Shown piece after piece: positions 31,565 through 41,265 of a stretch of 64,000 nucleotides of DNA. Each line of letters starts with the position of its first letter. Positions within the stretch are counted from its first letter, which is position 1. The notes beneath the pieces are model-generated. The model did no database searches and was not told the origin of the DNA. It worked only from the letters and a program-made list of their open reading frames with translations. The position numbers and the translations under genes are program-made. Origin of the DNA: Euglena gracilis (lineage: Eukaryota > Euglenida > Euglenophyceae > Euglenales); assembly GCA_039621445.1 (NCBI GenBank), contig CP154954.1:56752433-56816432 (forward strand). The letters run 5' to 3'.

Positions 31565-32594
31565 TTAATGTACGGTGGCGCATTGGCGATCCGCAACCAA
31601 GTGTATGGTTACGCGAAATCGGGATTAGTGTTGGTGTTTGGACTAGACATCCACAATCGAAATCTGGCTGGGCGGAAATTCTCCTACAGTGCACACATTG
31701 GAAGGAAGTGTCGGAGTAGTGGTCCTGGTCGCGCATGTTGGTCTGGTGGGGGTGTGTGTAAAAGTTGGGATGCGCTGTTGTAGCTGCTGGGGGGTGTACA
31801 AACGTATCTGAAAGCGATACATCTGGTGGAAAACGGGGTATTGGTGCAGCTGGGCGACTACTCGACACCGTACGTACTTCAGGCCTTTGGGCTTTCGTCT
31901 TGTAACCCAGTGGAACGAGGGGGGTACCGCTACTCGCTTGCCCTGCCTCATGGGGAACGAAAGTTGGTGTGTCAATGGGCAGGGGTTGAACTTTCTCGGT
32001 ACACCCGGTGTGGAAAACGTTGGTTGGTGTGGTTGGTAACGGGGTAAAAGTTTTCGAAAACGGTGTGGAAAAATTGGTGGCTATCGCGGTTGACGCCACA
32101 GGTGATGAGGGTTTGGGGGGAAGTGAAGAGAATGGTGATGTGCGCAAACCGTGGGAGTGGCAATCCACTACCAGCCGGTGGTGACGTAAAAAGGGGTATC
32201 CCAGGATTACGTCAGAACCATGGATTCCGGATTCATATCCCCAGGTATCCGGAAAATTTTGCGTTTGGGGGGGGTGTGAGTGGTGCTTGGGGATGAGGGG
32301 TAGGACAATGTCCAAAAAGCATCCCAAGTCACCACCGCACATGGGGGTTTTGTCAGCCGTCGTAATTTTGATCGGCTTCTTGGCTTGCACCAAGAGGGGG
32401 GTTGGTATCAACCCGAACCGAAAAAGTAGTGCAATGCGACAACCAGTGTCAATGAGAATTTTGACTTTTGCACAAAAATTTTGGATTTTGATTTCCGCTT
32501 GGACCAAAAGTTCCATGGGGGGTAGGCAAAGTGAAGGGTCTGGCGAAATGCGTTTTCTTGCCAGCTTTCCCATGAACCCTTTCCTACTTTGCAC
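31482..32594 (-). CDS. II protease and Cys-rich linker
   Basis: 370 residues. The active site is ILIDTGCRIALLF (about residues 46-58), followed by TTADKTPMCGGDLGCFLDI and GYPFLRHHRLVVDCHSHGLRT. A Ser/Thr/Pro-rich linker leads to the conserved Cys motif FQCVHCRRISAQPDFDCGC (about 285-303). The last approximately 25 residues are out of frame relative to X and IV, so the real protein continued into the Dam-like ORF. It lies about 160 bases after the gag stop, and the intervening bases are also open in part. Confidence 0.83.
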   Translation of the reverse strand: MQSRKGFMGKLARKRISPDPSLCLPPMELLVQAEIKIQNFCAKVKILIDTGCRIALLFRFGLIPTPLLVQAKKPIKITTADKTPMCGGDLGCFLDIVLPLIPKHHSHPPQTQNFPDTWGYESGIHGSDVILGYPFLRHHRLVVDCHSHGLRTSPFSSLPPKPSSPVASTAIATNFSTPFSKTFTPLPTTPTNVFHTGCTEKVQPLPIDTPTFVPHEAGQASSGTPLVPLGYKTKAQRPEVRTVSSSRPAAPIPRFPPDVSLSDTFVHPPAATTAHPNFYTHPHQTNMRDQDHYSDTSFQCVHCRRISAQPDFDCGCLVQTPTLIPISRNHTLGCGSPMRHRTLSAPTTRYCLVVWDREIRVTHLPHLHLA

Positions 32595-32752
32595 AACATT
32601 CCGAGCGGAAAATTGGAGTGGGGGGTGGGGGACCCGAAAATTTTCCGGGTACCGACCAGGAAGGCAGATGGGCAGGGGGGGCAGGGTTGATCAGGTCCTA
32701 CTTCCATCTGTTCATCAGCCCAGAGGTCCGTGCCCTCGGACCTCGGGCTCCC

Positions 32753-35700
32753 CTACTCCAGGTCCGAACCGGCCGAATAGCCGGCTATGGGCCTTTTAGA
32801 GGTATAAACGGATTTCAACGTGCGCACCGCCATGCGGGCCTCGTCGAAATCGGTATCCGTGGTTTCATCCCCCTCCCTGCCCGAAGCCGGGGTGTCATCC
32901 TCCAAACAAGATATCTTGAAACCGACTTTATGGCGGTTGGAGGAGTGACCCTTGTCACCGCGATTCATACCGCGATGACGTTGGCCAGGGCGGGGAGAAC
33001 GAGAACGCGGACATTTCGATGAGTGGTGATCACTCGATCCACAAAGCGAACACCGAGATTTGTGTCGCGAATCTGGATAACGGGGGGATCGGTTTCCCGA
33101 TTTCCCGTCAAACCGTCGTGGTGACCGGGTATCCCGTCGACCATGACCGGTGTATCGGGGTTTTCCCGATGAGGATCGCGAAGAAGATGATCCGCTTCGC
33201 GAACGTGATCGCGATGTCTCGCGATGAGAATCACGCTTCTTGGCCGGGGCACCGGGTGACCTACCCCGAGGGGTACCGTGTTTCCGCTCATCGCGGAACG
33301 GGATCCGGGGGCTAATACCACCGGAACGGGGACCCGATGACCGTGAATTGCCCGATTGACGTGAAAACGCGGAGGAACCCGAACCTCGTGATGAGGTCGA
33401 GCCCCGCGGACTCTGAATACGCTTTCGCGCTTCAGGATTAGGGCACTCCCGAGACATATGTCCCGGTTTGTTGCACAAAAAGCACACTTTATCCGTGGCT
33501 TGGTCCGAAGAACGCGGGTATCGCGTTTTCGATCCCGTGGTTGGTGAAGTGGGTGAAACCGGTGATTTTCGCAGTGCGTTCACCGAACCAGCCGGTAATC
33601 CAGCGGTTGGGTGTGCGGTATACGCGGACTGAATCTGACCAAGAAGCTGTGATAGCTTCAATTGCTTGGAAACATAATTCCAGCGTTGGTCAAGAGTCAT
33701 TGCATTACCCGCCAACTCCTCACGATGGATATCCTTGATGAGGCTAGGCGTGAAATGCATGAGAACAGCGTCAAACTGTTCGCGCATTTGCTTTTCACTG
33801 AGTTCATCCACTTCAGCAGCAAGTCCTAACCATTTGGCATACCAAAGGTCAATGGACTTCCATTTGCGATCGGGTGGGGCGCATTGCCGCCACTTGGTCT
33901 CCAGGGTAATCCTAGCGACCAAACTTGAACTGGTGGAAGCGTATTGCTCCACCAGGTCATCAAAGGAAACGCGGTAGCGAATGACGAGTTGTCGCGCGCG
34001 CTCCTTCTCATCCCTAGGGAGGCGATCGATGAATTCCATCTTGATCACCTCCGGGTTTGTGTCCTGGGTTGGCCCTTTCAATGCCCAGTAGTACTCCCAG
34101 TCCCGGAAAAACTGTCTCCATGTGGTTGGATCACCGTCCCATTGGGGTTTCACCTTATTCGCGATTGCGATGGTGCCCTTGAAGTCTTTCTGAAAAACCC
34201 GTTGGCCCTCGGTGGTATTCCGTGGATTCGGGCCCGGGTACGCTCGAGCACCAAGCGTATCCTTTCCGGATTCTTGTCGGAATCGCGAAATTTCTGGTGA
34301 AGGTGAATCCTGGTACCGGAAATCCGGTCGCAAACCCTGTTGGTCACCCGTAATAGGGCGACACTCCGGTGTGGGAGTATGTCGCGCATGCAACATGTGA
34401 CCCACTCCCGGTGTACGGGTTTGGCTCATTCCACGCACAAGCACGGAATGATGGATTTCTTGGTGGAGACTTGGCGGAATCGCCGTGTTTTCCGAAAATT
34501 TGGTTCCCGTAATGGGAAATTCATCCGAAAACTGGTTTTGAGTTGTGGGCAAGGCCAATGGTGGCACAATTCGCGGAATCGCGGATTGTGACACTCGGCA
34601 CACGGGTGGTGGTGGTGCATGTGCACCCAGATTCGGGTTGTGGAAACGCGAATCTGGAGCATCTGGCGCATCTTCGGCAATGCATACTGCCGAATTGCGG
34701 TGTGAAACCCGCTGTTGGTTGGACACATTATCCAAACCCACAGACAAGTCATGCACACTTTGCTCCAAATGCTCAACGAGTTGGAGTTGGCCGCAAATAC
34801 GGTCAACTTCATCCTCCAAAGCGCGAATACGCTTACGGTAACGGGAAAAGTCATCCAAGTGCGGAATTCTTTCGGAAATTCCGGTAACATCTTGGACAAG
34901 TTTTCCGTGAGACTTATCCAATAATTGGAGTTGTCCCATTAATGCTTTTACAGCATTTGAGAGAATCTGCAAAGGTGATGTCACCTTGGTTGGTGTGGTG
35001 GTGGGTGCAACCGGTGCAGGGTTATCCGAGAACGCGGTTGTGGTACCCACGGGAAAATTTCCGGGTTGTGGCTTATCCACCAACGCGGAAATTCGCTCAT
35101 CCAACCTGGTAATATCACTTTGCGTGGATCGGGCATTCCGATTCACCGATTCCTCAAGCCGTAATAGGCTGTTGCAGAAATCTTGCAAGGTTTCCTGATT
35201 GTTAGTGAGCATTTTGTCATAAAATGCCTTGAAATCAGGGTTCTCGGTAATCCGAGAACTGGAACCTGCAGGTAGAGACTGCATTTCCGTTATTTTGGTA
35301 GACACCGATGCATACCGGGTCTGGAGTTCCCCAATAGCAGTCTGAATGCCGCTAATGTCCGGAACTCGGTGGGAAAGTGCGGAATAGCTTTGTTGCAAAC
35401 CCGCAATGGCCGAGTTAATCCCGCCAATGTCAGATTGCAACTGCAACTGCAGGGAATCCTGCCGTTGTGCCATTTCCGCGACTTTCGCGCTCAGATTGGA
35501 TAATCCAACCCGATTCGCGTCACAATAGCAGGTTTTCTGCTCCAAACGGGAAAGTCGCTCCTCCAACTGCCGCACATACGTGTGGGGAGCAAAATTCTCG
35601 TTGGCTTGTGACTGGAATTGCCGAAACGTTTCCGTTTCATCGCACAACTGCATAATGCGGTGTTGCGATTCATGGAAAGTTGCGGACAATGTGGTGAAAT

Positions 35701-36730
35701 GGTCCATAGACACAAATCCACCACTGCTGGATGTTGCAGACGAGGAATCTCGTGCATGCAACTGTTGTTGCAAATGCAACAACGCAGATGAACAGGACTC
35801 CATTTGTCCCGATAACTGTTGTAGTGAGCCATGCAAGTGCAGAAACTTGGAGTCATTCCGCGTTTCCGCTTCATGCATGCATTCACTAATTTGCCGGAAG
35901 TTTTGCGGGAGCTGTTGGCATATTCTGTCAAAGGTTTCCCGAAAGTTTGCAAGGTCAATACCCGCACTTTCGAAGTTCCTCTGGCAATATCTGCCAACTT
36001 CCTGCAAGTAATTCCAGCAGTGTTCCAGCTTGGTGAAGACATGTTTCTGGTTGTCCTCATCAAACTGAAGCACTTTGTTCAATGCGGTTGCACACTGTGC
36101 AACGCATTGTTGCACATGGTTGAACTGCCTCACAAGGGGGTGATCCCCTGGAAGCCGAGCAACAATATCCTGCACATCCTCAGCAGTGAGGAGCTCACCA
36201 GTGCCCTTCCCATAGTCATCCATGGGTTGGGATGTACCGGAGAATTCCGGCACCACGAGGCGAGTCTCCGGTTGCCAAGGTAGTACGGGATAGCACCCGA
36301 TATCGGGGGGTGGTGGCAAAGCTCTGTAAGGGCTTGCCGGCGGCAGAACGGGTGGTGGTTGAAAGAAACACGGGGTTTCCAACCCACCATCACCAGAGAA
36401 GCCCGGTGGCGGAATCACCACGGGTCTCTCCGGTGTGTGCAGCTGCACCATTGCCGCAGACAGAGGCGAATACCCCCGTTGTGGCAAGGTGAGTGCGGAA
36501 GAGGCCGCATTAGCCTCTGAAGCCAATGAAGTGGAGGGCTCATCGCCGACCACTGTCAATGATGACAAGTGTTGCAATTGTGACAATTGAATCAATTGTG
36601 CCTCATCGGCGTGGGAACTGGAAGCATTTTCACATAAAAGCTTCCAATCCCCAGTTTCTTGGTCAATGTCTTGCAATGATGCCTGTAATAAGGCATAGTT
36701 GAATTGATGGTTGGGGCCTGTGCTTTGCAT
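32753..36730 (-). CDS. II gag: giant coiled-coil, capsid-like and double-knuckle protein
   Basis: About 1,325 residues from the ATG of MQSTGPNHQF; an upstream ATG at 36763 exists, but the shorter start is supported by the related gag at 41410, which also begins MQS and continues to NYALL. Order: Pro-rich N-terminus (GLETPCFFQPPP), a long Gln/Leu-rich coiled-coil region (about 170-650), capsid-like core (about 845-1015: PQWDGDPTTWRQFFRDWEYYW, EFIDRLPRDEKERARQL), zinc knuckle CFLCNKPGHMSREC (about 1085), an Arg/Ser-rich stretch, a second knuckle CSLCGSSDHHSSKC (about 1230), and an acidic end. Uninterrupted. Much longer than typical Ty3/gypsy gag. Confidence 0.88.
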   Translation of the reverse strand: MQSTGPNHQFNYALLQASLQDIDQETGDWKLLCENASSSHADEAQLIQLSQLQHLSSLTVVGDEPSTSLASEANAASSALTLPQRGYSPLSAAMVQLHTPERPVVIPPPGFSGDGGLETPCFFQPPPVLPPASPYRALPPPPDIGCYPVLPWQPETRLVVPEFSGTSQPMDDYGKGTGELLTAEDVQDIVARLPGDHPLVRQFNHVQQCVAQCATALNKVLQFDEDNQKHVFTKLEHCWNYLQEVGRYCQRNFESAGIDLANFRETFDRICQQLPQNFRQISECMHEAETRNDSKFLHLHGSLQQLSGQMESCSSALLHLQQQLHARDSSSATSSSGGFVSMDHFTTLSATFHESQHRIMQLCDETETFRQFQSQANENFAPHTYVRQLEERLSRLEQKTCYCDANRVGLSNLSAKVAEMAQRQDSLQLQLQSDIGGINSAIAGLQQSYSALSHRVPDISGIQTAIGELQTRYASVSTKITEMQSLPAGSSSRITENPDFKAFYDKMLTNNQETLQDFCNSLLRLEESVNRNARSTQSDITRLDERISALVDKPQPGNFPVGTTTAFSDNPAPVAPTTTPTKVTSPLQILSNAVKALMGQLQLLDKSHGKLVQDVTGISERIPHLDDFSRYRKRIRALEDEVDRICGQLQLVEHLEQSVHDLSVGLDNVSNQQRVSHRNSAVCIAEDAPDAPDSRFHNPNLGAHAPPPPVCRVSQSAIPRIVPPLALPTTQNQFSDEFPITGTKFSENTAIPPSLHQEIHHSVLVRGMSQTRTPGVGHMLHARHTPTPECRPITGDQQGLRPDFRYQDSPSPEISRFRQESGKDTLGARAYPGPNPRNTTEGQRVFQKDFKGTIAIANKVKPQWDGDPTTWRQFFRDWEYYWALKGPTQDTNPEVIKMEFIDRLPRDEKERARQLVIRYRVSFDDLVEQYASTSSSLVARITLETKWRQCAPPDRKWKSIDLWYAKWLGLAAEVDELSEKQMREQFDAVLMHFTPSLIKDIHREELAGNAMTLDQRWNYVSKQLKLSQLLGQIQSAYTAHPTAGLPAGSVNALRKSPVSPTSPTTGSKTRYPRSSDQATDKVCFLCNKPGHMSRECPNPEARKRIQSPRGSTSSRGSGSSAFSRQSGNSRSSGPRSGGISPRIPFRDERKHGTPRGRSPGAPAKKRDSHRETSRSRSRSGSSSSRSSSGKPRYTGHGRRDTRSPRRFDGKSGNRSPRYPDSRHKSRCSLCGSSDHHSSKCPRSRSPRPGQRHRGMNRGDKGHSSNRHKVGFKISCLEDDTPASGREGDETTDTDFDEARMAVRTLKSVYTSKRPIAGYSAGSDLE

Positions 36731-37000
36731 CCTTCTGACGACAAAAACAGCAAAAACCCACAAAACTAAGCAGTTGTGCTGGCACCAGAGGGGCTGTAAC
36801 GGGTAATACCGTACAGAACCTTCCGGAGCCTGCTCGTCTGCTTAGACGTTGACTAGAAGCCGGGAGCTGACGCTGCGACCGTGTAATAACGGTGCAGGGG
36901 CTCTCCGCTGCCAGTCAGCGTAGGATCGAACCAATTTGCTACCAAGTGTAAAACCTGGTAGCCTTTCTTTCTGTGAAGTATGTGTAGGATCGTAACCAAA
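36731..37000 (-). other. II 5' leader
   Basis: Untranslated region between primer-binding site and gag. It contains a second PBS-like block with a preceding TACACT (plus strand 36921-36952, GGATCGAACCAATTTGCTACCA), and a GCTACCA...TGGTAGC hairpin (about 36942-36963). Confidence 0.6.
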
Positions 37001-37010
37001 TCTGCTACCA
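36987..37010 (-). other. II primer-binding site for initiator tRNA-Met
   Basis: On the element strand TGGTAGCAGA follows the LTR directly, complementary to a tRNA ending TGCTACCA. Complementarity continues into GGATCG, the unusual T-loop sequence of eukaryotic initiator tRNA-Met. The same site adjoins the LTR at 41631. Confidence 0.82.
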
Positions 37011-37323
37011 AGTGTACGTCTGATTCCCAATTCCCCTTTCCCAATTCCCAAAAGCCTTCGCTTTCGCCTTGGCGCACCTACTTGGGAACTGAAAATCAGA
37101 GTAACAGAAAACCCTTTTCCCACTTCCCAAGAAGCAAAGCACGGAGCAATGCAGGGAGGACGGACTGGAAATCCAAGTCCGGTCCAAGGAAAAGGAAGGA
37201 AAAGGTATAAGAAGAATACCACCTGTGGAGAGAGAAGGGGCACCCATTAGGAGATCCTAATAGGATCTGCTTCCATCCTAACTTCCTCAACGGAAGGGGA
37301 CAGAAGCATACGCCTGGTACACA
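37011..37323 (-). repeat. II 5' LTR
   Basis: Partner of 20798-21110, same length and ends. It would carry the promoter, but I cannot point to a convincing core promoter motif on the element strand. Confidence 0.93.
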
Positions 37324-38432
37324 GTACCCCCCCTGGTACGATGGACTTCTTCCCCGTACCAAATGACATTTTTACATCCCTCTGCATGGATTTTCTGGAA
37401 CTGGAACCTTGCAAAGGAACAGATGACAAAATTTACGATTACGTTCTTGTTGTCGTCTGTCGGCTGAGTGGGTACATAGTAGCCATTCCATGCCAGAAAG
37501 CAGGGTTGACAGCACACGTTTTAGCACAAATGTTTTTAGAAAGATGCATTTGCCTCATGGGTTTACCGAATGAAATCGTGAGTGATCAAGACCATTTGAT
37601 TTCTTCTCGATTTTTTAAAACTCTTTGCGGTTTACTCGGAATTGAGCAGCATTTTTCTATCATTTATCGTCCAAAAGGCAATGGTCGCGCTGCTACGACT
37701 TTCACTGGCCGAATCGCACAATGCCTTGCTACAAGTATTACCCTGGTGTTTATTTTACATCAACACTTTACCGGGTTTGATATTACAATACTCACCGTAC
37801 AAAATCGTCTTCGGACGAGACGCCCCAGCCATTGGCGACATCCCGTCAGAACGACCCGCTCGTTCTAGCGTGAGTTGCGAAACATGGTTCTCTGAAGTAG
37901 AATCATTGCGCACGGATGTGCAAAAGCGCGTAGTCGCTATACATTTACAAAAACAAAGACAATTCTTACAAGATTACAAATCACCGACATACAACCCAGG
38001 TGACCGCGTGTGGGTTCGGAACACTAGAACCCGCATGCAATCCACGAAGTTGGATCCCCTCTGGATCGGACCATGTGAGATCCTTGATCGGTGGGTACAA
38101 GTGGGCGCTACAAAGTCGCTTTACCCAACGGTGTCGAGGATGTGCACATGGATGACTTCAAACCATACCTGACTACAACCAAACGGTAAAGCCATACCCT
38201 GTCTCTACTTCAAACCACGGTCAAAACTGCCTGAGACAGATGATTTTGTCGTTGACAAAATCCTCGACCACAAAGTAGACAGAGGTGTACATTACTGGAA
38301 AGTACGGTGGAAAGGATATGGTTCCGAAGAGGACACGTGGGAACCTGCAACTAGTTTTGTTGGTTACATCCAACAAGACTGGAAGCTATGGAACAAACGA
38401 ACCAACATTGACATTTCTGTAAATACCTTCTA
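37324..38432 (+). pseudogene. X integrase core and chromodomain
   Basis: Resumes exactly where the left half stops: GTACC target duplication, then [24 protein letters not shown] (shown in II as well). The second catalytic Asp is present in EIVSDQDHL. The third motif is lost: the sequence reads KGNGRA and about 28 bases are missing, removing the catalytic Glu and shifting the frame (II reads NGRAEAAV). The chromodomain is intact near the end ([27 protein letters not shown]), stop at 38430-38432. Integrase is therefore dead. Confidence 0.85.
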
Positions 38433-38737
38433 AGGGAGGATATACATAGATGTCCAAGATTTTGTCCATAGCTTGGACTTTTGACAAAATGTATAATGGG
38501 CGGATGCCAAACCATTTTGTCCCTAGCGAAGGACTTTTCGCTAAAGGAATACGGTCCTATACAATCCATTTTTACACTTGGAGCTACAATTTTGATTTTA
38601 CAATTATTGCAAACATACAAATATTTTTGTGTTTCTGTGCACTTGGTTGCATGTGTACAATGTTACCGTACAATGCCTTATTTCTCTGTTTCCCCACACC
38701 TCAGTACTTGCTACTATCTGCTTTTTTTTTCTTCAAG

Positions 38738-41265
38738 ATGGATGCTGGAGGAAGGGGACCTGGTCCTCCATCCTCCCAACCGTATGTTCCCCCTGGAAAA
38801 CCTCCTACGGGAGGACCCCCTCATCCACAACCTCCTTCGGGAGGACAAGGACTTGCACTCCCTCGTGGAGAGCAAGTCCCCGGTCGGCATGTACAAGCTG
38901 CTTCGGCAGCAAGGCCGGTAGTGGCAGCCCCTCCGTTACAAGCTGCTTCGGCAGCAAGACCCGTAGTGGCAAATCCCCCTGCGACTTAACATGCGGTTCC
39001 GCATGTTGCTCCAGAACAAACGTCACTTGGTGGCATACAATCTCAACCTATGATTCCACAACAAACGGAATCTGCCTATGAACAGTTTGCGGTGCCGCAA
39101 CCGCGGCCCCCAAGGAGATACGATCTGGCTAGTAGCAGTGGCCAACGTGCTGCTTTTGCGGCGGTAGAACAACAATATATACAATCGGAACAACGACAAT
39201 GGGCTGAACAACTACGTAGTCACTACTCCCCTGCACAACCGCCACAAGGGCAGCATGCCACACAACCTCCACAAGGGCAGTATGCCACACAACCCCCACG
39301 AAGGCAGTATGCCGCTCCCGTTATGCCTCGGTTCCCCAAATACATGGGTGAACTGACAACGGCTTCAACAGATACAATTCGTAACGCTCTGCGCATGTGC
39401 GCAGAGGACAGACCGGCCGGATCCCTTCATCCGAGTGATGTGGGATTCGTACTGCCGACAATTGCTTGCAATCGCCAACAAGCCTATCGCCACCTGGGAC
39501 ATGTGGTCCCAGAGTACGATAGCGGGAAGAATCTTCTTCCAACCCGGAGAATCCGGATTTCCAGACAACGTAACCCTCAGGGACCTGGGAGTCCTGGTCC
39601 CGCCTGTGCTCCGCGGAGTGCACCCAGTGGGTGCTTACGCAGAACACATGCGCCGTTATACTCCTGTACTCACAGAAAGTGAGATGGGTGATGTACAAAT
39701 GCAAGAACCAATACACTTACCACAACAACGTTTTTCCTCTCCCCCACGTATGCCACCTGCCCGGAACTGGGAGGCTGGTATGCCATCACAATACGCTATG
39801 CAGGCCGAAGAGCCATACGATAAAAACTATACCGACGAGAGGGCCGAAGTGCCAGCTACAACGCCTGCTCAAACACGACCACAAACACCATTGCCAGACG
39901 CGGAACCTGACGCGCCTGCAGAATTTACAATGGCCGAAGTGCCTGCAGATTCCACAACGGCTGCAGCGCCTTCGACAGAAGTGGTTCCACCTACTTCCGC
40001 ACATGCGGAAGCTGCACACGAAGTAACTGATGCTGAGATAATCGCTTTTTGCGAACTGATTGCAAGACAACAACGAGAAGGTATCGACAGATACCAAGAC
40101 CCAGACGATTTTATACTCATACCACCACAAGTTGGACGCGCTGCAGAACGCGTCCTCGGAAGCGTCCGAAGTGGCGTAGCCTCGATGGTTGCAATGGTGC
40201 GATCGAGGTCTTCTTCTTCAACGCGAAGTCCCCGTGACACGGGACGTGGCGAGAAACCAACACAAGAAGCTACGGCTTCCAACACAGCACTGGCAGCAGA
40301 CGCGGCCAGCTCTACTCCTGACGTCCAAACACCCGAAGTGGTGACAACAACTGAATCGACTACGGTCGAACAAACACCACCACATGACACAACACCCGTA
40401 GTGGTACACACAGCTGAACAGGTGGTACCGACGGCTCCTGACGTACCACCTACCTCCACACCAACGGTCAAACCTGCTCCAAAGTCGCCTGCAGAACGCC
40501 CCCTTCCGCCACAGCGGAAAGAGAAAGGCAGTAAGACTAAGGCTAAACCACAGCCTGCAGAACCGTGCAAACCCGCTGAACGACACAACGAACCAAAACC
40601 ACCTCCACCTGGGAGTGGTAGCAAATCAGGAAAGCGGGCGAAGACCCCAGCTGCTACCACACCAGCACCGACATATACCGAATGTTTCCGGGAAAAGCCG
40701 GGTCACTTCTACCCTCCGAGGTAGAACTCGACAAGATACAATGTCTGAGACCTCGCAAGAGGAAAACATGCCCGTTGACGATAATGCCACTCTTTGGCAA
40801 GAGGACATCATCTCTAACCTACCGAGCGTCGAAGAACGCATTGCCATGATACAATCAGCCCGCGAACGCGGAATTTTGTTGAACAAGTGGATTAAACCAT
40901 TGTTTTTCAATGGACAGAAGTACAACTACTATGTTCGCCATATTTGGCGGTTTTACAATGCCAGATCACCAAGAGTGTTTGCCCAATACCTTGGGGAAAC
41001 ATTCTTGTTTGACAATAGACCGAATGGTCAAACAACCTGGCTCTGTACTGTTTGTCACAACATTCGTAACAGCATGCCAGCTGTGCATGTCTGTTATGCG
41101 GACAACAAACGGAAAAATTTTCACCACAACGAATTCGTTCCAAATACAGCCGCTTTGATTTGCGGTGATTGCATCATTGCCTGGAGAAAACTGAACAACT
41201 TGCGGTGGTCGGAAGAGGACCGAGACCGTGACGTACCAGTTTTCTGTGTCAGCTGCCTACGGGCA
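38738..41265 (+). pseudogene. X ORF3, broken and lacking its core
   Basis: The ATG at 38738 follows a T-rich tract; it starts MDAGGRGPGPPSSQP as in IV. An in-frame TAA lies at about 38987, and a 4-base CCGG duplication near 39415 shifts the frame. The ALRMCAEDRP and MWDSYCRQLLAIANKP blocks correspond to ORF3 of II (AMRMCAHPP, LWDAYCAQLLVVAN). Near 39838 about 2.66 kb is missing relative to IV (58620-61280), removing the first Cys cluster and core. The C-terminal domain (from 40741: LWQEDIISNLPSVEERIAMI, WLCTVCHNIR, HVC, ICGDCI, FCVSCL) remains. It ends at the junction with a minus-strand element. Confidence 0.8.

Larger units (their letters stand above)
20798..37323 (-). mobile_element. Element II: complete 16.5-kb Ty3/gypsy LTR retrotransposon
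   Basis: LTRs of 313 bases at 37011-37323 (5') and 20798-21110 (3') differ at only two positions I can see. The target duplication is GTACC (20793-20797 and 37324-37328). The primer-binding site abuts the 5' LTR, a polypurine tract abuts the 3' LTR. Coding order on the minus strand is gag, protease, Dam-like domain, RT, RNase H, integrase, chromodomain, ORF3. Close LTR identity implies a recent insertion, yet pol and ORF3 each carry frameshifts. Non-LTR, DIRS or DNA-transposon identity is excluded by this structure. Confidence 0.95.
16931..41265 (+). mobile_element. Element X: Ty3/gypsy relative of II and IV, split by II
   Basis: Left half 16931-20797 carries protease, Dam-like domain, RT, RNase H and the integrase zinc finger. 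Right half 37324-41265 carries the integrase core, chromodomain and ORF3. The break lies inside one Gly-Thr codon pair and is explained exactly by insertion of II with duplication of GTACC. X is nearly identical to IV where both exist. It lacks gag and both LTRs: the left edge is truncated and the right edge abuts a minus-strand element fragment. Confidence 0.88.

Noticed and set aside
35491-36063. Minus-strand 190-codon ORF and neighbours inside gag of II
   Set aside because: It is an alternative frame of the conserved gag; only the gag frame aligns with IV and has zinc knuckles.
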